Below the pieces are notes generated by a model. That model was not told the DNA's origin, ran no database searches, and saw nothing but the letters and a program-made list of their open reading frames with translations. The translations under genes were made by a program, and so were the position numbers. Shown one piece after another: positions 55,986 through 64,000 of a stretch of DNA of 64,000 nt. The stretch's first letter is position 1, and every line of letters starts with the position of its first letter. Source of the DNA: Pleurodeles waltl. Its lineage: Eukaryota > Chordata > Amphibia > Caudata > Salamandridae. The stretch spans positions 1,536,412,782 to 1,536,476,781 of the forward strand of contig NC_090444.1 in the NCBI RefSeq assembly GCF_031143425.1. Reading direction: 5' to 3'.

Positions 55986-58900
55986 CTATAAGGACGTGGT
56001 TTACCCAGCTCACCCAGAATTAATTTTATATACTATAGCCACGGTATAAGTAAGCAATGATCTAGGTTCAAGCAATCCCTTAAAATCATTCTATTCAGCT
56101 CAAGATCACCTTCTAACTGAACTGAAAACCAAAAAAGAATAGGGAGAATTTGAATGAAATCCTGTATAGATCCCACGTCCAGCTCATCCAGTAAGATCTC
56201 TGAAGGGACACTCTGGCGTAACTGTAATATTCTCCTAAAGAATTCATTGTCTGCAATTTGTATCTTGGGACAGGGCTTGTACCCCCATATCTCTCACCCA
56301 TATGACACTGTAGGGATGAATTTGGCTTTGTGGAGGTGTAACATAGACCTCAGTTAGATATGACCTAAGCGTCTAGCAAAAACATCAATGCTGTGGGCTA
56401 CCCTGTTGAAAGACTGAACATGTGCTTTTATCAGGGGGGTCCACAGCAATTTATGGTCTTCAAAAATGCCAAGATAGCGAAAAGTATCCACTTTAGCAAT
56501 GTGATGGTTCTTAATGCGATACAACTTGGGTTTTACATTTTTCGAACCTATTATCATTGAATAAGATTTGGTGTAATTATTCTTAATCCCAAAGAATTCA
56601 TAAAATCATAAAATCTCTCCAATAAAAACTGTAAACTGTTAGATGTATGCACAATTAAAACAGAATCATCTGCTTACAGCAGAGCTGGAACCAGTTTGCA
56701 TCCAACCTTCAGAACATCAATTCAGAGGCCATTTTATAAAAACTGTTCTAAAAGTTAATGTAGAAAATAAAACGCATTGTGTCCAGTAACCCTGCTGGAA
56801 CCCTTTCCCTAACTGAAAGTGCGTAGTGCATTCACCAGAAGTTCCATATCCAACTGAAGCTTCCAGCCTCGAATGAAAATTACACAGAAAGGCTATAAGA
56901 GCCTCATCCACCCCATGTCCCTCAGCACAGACCACAGTTTTGATCTGTCCACTGTGTAAAAAGCTGTGCTGAAGTCCATGAAGGCTAGAAGAACGCTCTC
57001 TCCTTTAGCGGCTGTAAATCCAGGTTTGGATTTTGGTCCACTGTTCCACGGCCCTCTCTAAAGCCATATTGGATTTTCGTCAATATTTCATTGCTATCGT
57101 CCCAGTCCACTAACCGGTTAAGTAGGACCCAGTCCAGTACTTTCACTTCCATGTCTATCAATGAAATCGGTTGATAGCACGCTGGATCTGCTCAGTACCC
57201 ATTTTTAAAAATGGGAATACTCAATGATTGCTTCCACAAGGTCGGAATCAAAGCTTGTGCAGTGATGTTAAGGTGTAAAGTGATTACAGGAGCCCGTAAA
57301 TCAATACATAGTTTAAGGAGGTCCTCAGGCATCTCATCTGGGCCGGGCGCTTTTCCAGCTGAAAGGCCTATTATTCCTGCCTTCACCTCAGCCAGAGTAA
57401 ATTGTAATTTTGGCTCCGTTACCCAAATCACCATACTGGGTGAATCATCACCACTTGCATAGATTGAAGAGAAGTGGTCTAACCATTTCTGGGATGGGGT
57501 GGACTGGCCCAAGTCTGGAGTTGCCACCTTATTAAAAAGTGGCTGGTTAACAACTTGCTATAAGGCTGAACTATCTCTTAGAATACAGGTCTCCTAAAGC
57601 TCTTCCCAGGCTTTTTTAAATCCACTTATTCTGTTCTTGTGTGCCTGTGGGTAAAGCCTCCAAACCTCCTTGACAGCTTCTCTAGACCTCAGCATCTTTA
57701 AAGCTTAATGTGCCTTAGTGCAATCCTTAAAGAATCATTTGCAACCACAATGAGCAGCCTTAACACACTTCTTGGTGAGGGCACCCTTCACCTCTTTACA
57801 TATATTAGAGAAAGAATCTACTATGGCTTGATCAGGGGAATCATCTTGCAGACACACTTCAAAATCCATTCTACACCTCTTTACTTAATTCTTCAGGAAG
57901 TCTTTGGGGATGATCTTACCCCAACCTATTTGCTTACCTTGTTCTCTAGGCAAAAGGATTTCATTATATTAATTGGTATGCTTCTTTGCCTGGAAATCAA
58001 AGCAGCCAAATGTGTCTATAAGAGAGTTGTGATCACTCATAGCATTCCACATGACCCTAAATTTGATAAGGGAAAGGCCGAGGCAAGCAGACACAAAAAC
58101 ATAGTTGCTAATTGAGTTACTGCCTCTGCCCTTGAAGGTAGGGACTAAATAAGTGGAATCATAGTGTTCCATAGTCAGGAGATTAAAAAGATCAAATTCA
58201 CCTAAAAACTCATTTTAAATATTACCCTGATAAGTGTGAGTAAAGTGAGTCCGCTCCATAGCCATTGACTGAATAAATGCTCTCCGGTTGGAACTACATG
58301 AGGCGCAAGGATGTATATTTGAATCACCTTCTACTATAATAATGGGAAAAAGGTCCAGGCTAATGGGGCCACAACTCCCCCAAAGTTCATTAGCTCATCT
58401 TCCAACATATCCTAAGATGAGGGAGAGTTATAAATGTTAATACCGAGGAATCGGACCCTATCAGGAAAAGACAGAGGAGCCCCCAATACCTATACTTATC
58501 TTGAGTCAAAAACTAACAACTCCATATCACAACTCAGCCCTAGACTCACAAAAGTTACAAGGTCCCATTTTGGTCCACCATGTAGAGAGGCAACAGAATT
58601 AACCTGGAATGCTGTTGCCCATGTATAAAAACAGCTTCCATTGGTATCTCAAGTCTCCTGGAAACACACTGCACCACAGGACACGCAATTCAACAAGATG
58701 GTCATTGGCCAGCAGGGATCATATCCCAGCTTCAATCCAACAACGTCTTCCCAAAATGTTCTTGCACATCCCAGGACCTTCCCTGGGAGCCTGAGGCACC
58801 TTTAGAATTTCTTCCGTAGTACTGTCTTTCAGGCTCCCTACTTCTCCTACATTCCCACTGATGGAACCGCCCCCTCCATGATATGTGAATCTATATCTGC

Positions 58901-61400
58901 TAGCGCCTCAAACCTATTGTAAGTTGGAATCCCGCTAGTGATAAATCTGCCACAATTTGGGGCAACAGGTATCCTCACCATACTTCCATAAAACTGAGTA
59001 TCGACTTAGGCAGAAGCCCTGGCAATTAGAGGTACGGATTGTAAAAGTATCCCAGGGGCAGTAATACGATGTTACTAGGACCAAGCTGCATGCTCAATTG
59101 CCCAAACAGTCAATTTTTTGCCACACAATGATACAATCCCCCCGCCTGTCCACTAGTTCCGTCCCAATTAATCCCACCCTCCTCATCAGCAAAATCTAGG
59201 AAGCAAGTGAGGGAGGAAAATTTCAATATTGACCCAACCAAATCACAGTCTTATTGAGTAACTTCACGTGTGACTCCTTTTGTCCTTTCCTCAGGGCAGG
59301 AACCAAAAAGATTACGTAAGGGCAAGAGGAAGGAGGCAGTCCTATTATTGGTGACTTTTCTACTTCAATTCCTCCATCATCAATTACGCCCAAGCCTTTC
59401 CCTTGGGTAGTATTGGGGATTTGCCCCTTACCATAAACTTTAGTAACACCCCCCACATAGAACCGTCGTAGAGCATAAAGTCGCCAGGGATTGGCCCAGT
59501 ATTGAAACCTCCACTGGGTAAACCGGCTATCAGCTCGGAAGGTAGGGTAGGTATTAAATTGAGGGGTGGCCCTGGAAAGTTAGAGGCCAACATGCACAGA
59601 TTTCCACTTTTCCCTGTAGTGACTGTCTCTAACGTGGCTGAGCGACAACTGGCCTTGTCAGATACATCCCCCAACTCCTCAAGATCTAACAAGGCTCAGT
59701 CTATAAAACACAGGTGTTTAAATATCAGAAGCAACTTCTCACTCAGAAGGGTCAACGCCTTAGCCAATATCCCTTCAGCTTCGCTCTAAAATCCCCCAGA
59801 CATCTGGCACCCCTCATTCAACAAGTGCTCTGCCGGTATTCTGGTAGGGACTACCTCCGTTGGTAACACCACGCAATCCTTTTATTCACAATAGCCCTAG
59901 ATAAGCGCTTGGGGCGTTTAGGTTCCTTTCAACTAACAGAGCTCACTGGCATGTGGGGGCATGAAGTCAAAGAGGAAACCTCTATAACGGGGGCGACAGA
60001 GGCCAGGAGGGATTGATCTAGCAATCAATCAGTAGCGGGCCTTAGTGGGGCTGTGGAGTTATTGCTTCCACTTGCCCCCCTGCTATGCTGAGGGACAGCC
60101 TCCTTTCAGTACTATCGATTTCATTACCAATAGCCGTCATGGCCCTCTGTATCATACTATCAAGTGCTGTGGATACAGGAGAAGGGGGAGCCACACTTTC
60201 CCCTCCTCCAAGTTTCCTATTGCCTGTAATGTCACAAAGCTTTAGCACTCACCCTATTCATACCGATTAGGGTACAGAACATGCTGCAGGCTTGGGAGAT
60301 TCGAAAATCAGGAGGGGCGGCCTGGCCAGGCCTTGTCTGGGTGCTGATGGGCGCAGACGGGCTCATGCTTGGCCAGGGCTTCATCCTAGCGTGTTCTGTG
60401 CAGCGGATTCCTGGGGCACTTTTCAGCTCAATTGAAGAAGGCCCCCTCAGGAGCAACACTCAGCTGCTGCGTCTCGGGGTGCCATAGATGGTCGAAGATT
60501 AAGGCCCTGATTCTAAGCTTGGCGGGCGGCAGTAGCCGCCTGCCAAGCGGGAACCGCCAGAAGACCGTACCGCGGTCAAAAGACCGCGGCGGTCATTCTG
60601 GGTTTCCCACTGGGCTGGCGGGCGACCGCCGAAAGTCCGCCCGCCAGCCCAGCGGGAAACACCCTTCCCACGAGGAAGCCGGCTCAGAATGGAGCCGGCG
60701 GAGTGGGAAGGTGCGACGGGTGCAGTTGCACCCGTCGCAAATTTCAGTGTCTGCAAAGCAGACACTGAAATTCTTTGTGGGGCCCTCTTACGGGGGCCCC
60801 TGCAGTGCCCATGCCCTTGGCATGGGCACTGCAGGGGCCCCCAGGGGCCCCACGACACCCCATACCGCCATCCTGTTCCTGGCGGGCGAACCGCCAGGAA
60901 CAGGATGGCGGTATGGGGTGTCAGAATCCCCATGGCGGAGCAGCTTGGATTCCCATGGGCAGCGGAAAGTCGGTGGTACACCGCCGGCTTTCCGCTTCTG
61001 GCCGCGGCTGAACCGCCGCGGTCAGAATGCCCGGCGGAGCACCGCCAGCCTGTTGGCAGTGCTACCGCCAACCTCCGCCATGGCGGTATTTACCGCCAGG
61101 GTCAGAATGACCCCCTAAGTCCCCTGAGGTGTTCAAGGTCCTAGAAGGTTAGGTACCTGAGAGTCACTGATCAAAATGACCCAAAAACCAATCTAGCAGG
61201 AGCGCTTTCCAACGTGATTGAAATAAGCCCCACCCCCTCAGGAGCAACACTCAGCAGCTGCGTCTCCTGGCATGGTAGATGGGGGGAGATGAAATCTCCT
61301 GAGATGTTCAAGGTCCCAGTAGGTCACAATCACTGGCCAAAATGACCAACAGCTTTTTAGGATTTCCACAAATTCAGTTTTTTCAAACTTAATCACAAAG
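55986..61400 (-). pseudogene. LINE-A: 5' region, ORF1 remnants, endonuclease and most of the reverse transcriptase
   Basis: Minus strand, from high to low coordinates: a repeated 5' segment (two copies, 61228-61360 and 60436-60502 plus 61116 onward), ORF1-like remnants (59380-60250), endonuclease end (about 57970-58170: STYLVPTFKGRGSN, YVFVS, SDHNSL), reverse transcriptase start GLSAGKAPGPDEMPEDLLKL (57390, 20 residues), LEASVGYGTSGECTTHF (about 56830), an active site whose Tyr codon is TAA (56674-56676), and TFRYLGI (about 56470). The frame then crosses the LINE-B insertion to 39998. Many stops. It is an apurinic-endonuclease-type LINE; I could not assign the clade. The 5' end is approximate. 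Confidence 0.75.
60503..61115. mobile_element. Foldback element composed of serial hairpins, inserted in LINE-A
   Basis: 613 bp flanked by TAA (60500-60502 and 61116-61118). The ends GGCCCTGATTCTAAGCTTGGCGG and, inverted, GGGGGTCATTCTGACCCTGGCGG (each quoted as an end motif; core GATTCT/CATTCT) are related. The inside is almost wholly inverted repeats, including perfect arms such as GCGACGGGTGCA/TGCACCCGTCGC (60713-60738), AATTTCAGTGTCTGC/GCAGACACTGAAATT (60739-60772) and a 69-bp hairpin at 60854-60922. Open frames on both strands are by-products. The undisturbed LINE-A repeat at 61228-61360 shows the empty site. Confidence 0.88.
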
Positions 61401-63589
61401 AATCGCAGAGATAGTTCTGATCTCTAACAAGATGGGAATGGCATTTGTCTTCAGGGCAATGAAAAACGCCCTAGTTAAATGTAATAATAAAGCTAGCTAT
61501 CCTCACAGTTTGGGCACAGAGTGGGCACACTATTTCTACTTCACACATTTAGATCACACATATGTGGGTTTATTACAATTTGTGAGCTACACTATGGGAA
61601 CTGCATCCAAATTGAAGTCTATGTTTGTAAAACAAACAGAAGGTTTTGCTTTAGAAACATTGAAAAAACATTGAAGGAAACACATTACAACAGCGGTCTA
61701 CAAAAGACAGATTGCTGTGTCCTAGGCTTATCATCCTTGATGCTGTCTTCTACTGAGGGATTTTGATTTTTCAAACCTGTTCTGTTGAGAGTTTCCTGTG
61801 TGAAGAGGGTGTCTTATGCTATCCTTGTTGCAGTGCTGGCAACCTAGTGTAGAACGGGTCTTTCAATGTACAAAGATGAGAGCAGCATGTGTACACCTAC
61901 AAATAATAAAAACTCAATGTTGCATTCATAAAACTTCATAAGGGGAAGGTCAACGTGTTTTACTGCCTATATGGTGACAGCAGATTTATCAAGACGTGGG
62001 GGCCCTCCCACTAGGCATTAGTTTCTTCCTGGGTACTGCAGTTACCCTAATCATGGATGGTTCCTTAACATTTATGAAGAAAGCATACCCAAGATAGCAT
62101 CAGTTAATCCTCCTTCATTTACATTATAGTGGTGGAAGAGGATCCCCTGACTCTGACTGAAGAGAGTTGGCACCTTGTGATGACAAAATTCATAATTATC
62201 TAGTGTGATGCCCTTGATGACATCACACCGAGGGATCAGGAATCCTGAATGATCACAAATTCTGACTGAAACACAGTAGGTTCAGACTGGATCAAAAATA
62301 AGCCCGAGCACTGAAATAAAATATCCCCATTATCAAATCAGATTATTTAAAAAGTGCCCCACATTTGCAAATTAGGGCAGCTTTGAACCTGATAAGACAA
62401 GCTGTACATGTGTTTTCCAACAAATGGGTGATTGTATGTATTTGTGCTTACTGCAGAGAAAGTATGTGGTAATACCAAAGGGAAAGTAACGGCCCACCAA
62501 AGCATACAACAGGCCCACAAACAGCCATAAAACCTGTCCACACACTGATCTGTCAGGCCAGCCCATCAGGCATGCCAAGATTGCCCTATATATCAGTCCA
62601 ACCCTGAAACACAGCTGCTGACTGAAAGAAATTTAACTTTAGCTACCAGTAACCCCAAACCTAATTCATGTTTGATAGGCAAAGGTCCATCAGAATTAAT
62701 AGTACTGTAATAGAACACTCATTATGATAGAACCTGTATGTTCTTCACTTGGTTAGAGAAAAGTGCAAAGGTTAGGGAAATCCAAGTTCAAGGCTGTTTT
62801 CCACAATCACCTAAATGTGACAATAAGTGAGATATTCAACATCTATATGTTTCCTCTCACCTCTGATTCCTATGCAGGTAGATATTACATGTGCACATTG
62901 TCTTCCCTGAGTCCACTGTTGGATGCAGAAAAATAGTTATGCCTAAAAAGCCCCAAAACCACATCCCTGGTCTCCAGTTGGAACAAAACAATTGACTTAG
63001 CCCTGCATCGAGCAATTAAACCATAACATATAAATGTGTTGGTTTACAATGAACATTAATTTAGCAGCTATGATAATTAAAAGGTTTTTCTTCCACTACT
63101 TCACCACTCATACAAAATGTCTATAATCCTTGCAGTAGTGATCATACCCCTTAATTACTGCAACAGCCTCTTCATTGAACTACTCAATAAATCAGTATGT
63201 TTCAGAAAGGTTAGGATAAATAAGGCTGTTCATCTTCTAATATGCCTTAATCAGTTTTGCCATATCACACTTTCTCTGGAGGTCCCTCAATTTGATCCCT
63301 TTTAAGGAAAGAACAATTTTCAGATCTCTCTGTATAGTCCATCATTTTGTATTTTATTGATCATCTGTTTACTTAGTCAAGTTGTTTGACCCATACTGCT
63401 ATTCAAGAAGATTATGAAATGCAAATCTCAAACTTATCTGTTTAGTTATTGCGATAAATAAATGTGGTTGAAGAACACTTCATACGCAAGAAATAATCTG
63501 TATGGAACTCACTCCTAGTGCATCCAACACTCAAAACTAACATTTTCAGGTTCCAAGGCTCCAGGAACCCCACATCTTTATGTAGTGTG
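61401..63589. other. Intronic non-coding sequence
   Basis: AT-rich. No protein family, RNA gene or clear repeat boundary recognised. Short frames only (for example 61432-61674), without motifs. Confidence 0.5.
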
Positions 63590-64000
63590 TAGTGTTATTT
63601 GTGTGTTGACTACTGATATCGTGTCGCACCACATTGTACCTGGCTTAGCTGCCTACTGACTTTAGTGCTCACTGGTTATGGACTCCATTTTGTATTCAGC
63701 CTAGACTCCATTTTGTGTTCAGCTTAGCTTCACCGCCACGTTAAAGTATTTTTCCGTACAAACATGTTATGCAATGTGTTTTATATTTCTGCATGTTTTC
63801 ATTCTCACCGAAGAGCTAGGACTGGTACATAATATGTAGGAGGTAAGCAGTCAGTATGATAAGACTGTACCAGGCTGGTGTTTATTACAGGCAGGGAATG
63901 GTTTGACTTTGGGAAAAGTGCCTTGGGATGGTGGCCAGTTCCCAACGCATTCCTTTCAAAGTTTACCTAAACTAGCCAGTATTTTTTAATATTTCCTTCT
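63590..64000 (+). repeat. LTR-like repeat, cut by the window end
   Basis: Contains two adjacent 23-bp units, 63681-63703 and 63704-63726, each starting GACTCCATTTTGT and ending TTCAGC plus CTA or TTA, within a stretch with an LTR-like look (TGTAGTGTGTAGTGTTATT near 63583). No ends or coding region are visible, so the class is uncertain. Confidence 0.35.

Noticed and set aside
60432..61144. Overlapping frames of 150-228 codons in the foldback element
   Set aside because: They arise because inverted repeats without stops are open on both strands. No similarity to proteins.
1..64000. tRNA, rRNA or snRNA genes
   Set aside because: No cloverleaf with A/B box spacing or conserved rRNA/snRNA stretch was recognised by eye. 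A tRNAscan/Rfam run was not possible here.

Overview
The window is vertebrate nuclear DNA made almost entirely of transposable elements around one exon of a host gene. The repeat types (Gmr1-like LTR elements, L2-like LINEs, Penelope-like elements, hammerhead-bearing tandem repeats, abundant foldback repeats) and the very repeat-rich introns point to a salamander, most likely a newt such as Pleurodeles. The species is inference. No bacterial genes, rRNA, tRNA or CRISPR were seen.

The only host coding sequence recognised is one large internal exon of DLGAP2 (29417-30486, minus strand), a postsynaptic-density scaffold gene. It has a readable splice acceptor and donor and stays open upstream of the usual Met-Lys-Gly-Leu start. 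Most or all of the rest of the window is presumably DLGAP2 intron.

Left side. Positions 1-8604 hold a minus-strand Gmr1-like Ty3/gypsy element with divergent long LTRs and frameshifted gag and pol; its 3' LTR is cut by the window edge. It seems to have landed in a tandem array (8605-10215, unit about 584 bp). Each unit carries a well-formed type I hammerhead ribozyme on the minus strand, so this is a retrozyme or Penelope-pLTR-like array. After foldback repeats and a degraded L2-like LINE (12083-13540) comes an 8.4-kb insertion (14733-23116). It consists of two nearly identical 4.1-kb Penelope-like copies head to head, flanked by a 14-bp target duplication, each with a hammerhead-like motif in its 3' region.

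Middle (24.4-39.4 kb): DLGAP2 intron and exon, small palindromic MITE-like repeats, an L1-like relic and an LTR-like segment.

Right side (39.4-61.4 kb) is one nested stack. LINE-A (minus) is split by LINE-B (minus, L2-like; 7-bp duplication). LINE-B is split by a solo Gmr1-like LTR (5-bp duplication), which is itself split by a plus-strand LINE-B relative. LINE-B is split again by a full-length, apparently intact Gmr1-like element (44949-54603, + strand; 5-bp duplication GTCGT; 2.26-kb LTRs differing at only a few sites). A 613-bp foldback element made of about a dozen successive hairpins sits in the LINE-A 5' region. In both Gmr1-like elements pol reads protease-integrase-reverse transcriptase-RNase H, with integrase ahead of reverse transcriptase as in Ty1/copia, although the proteins are Ty3/gypsy-like.
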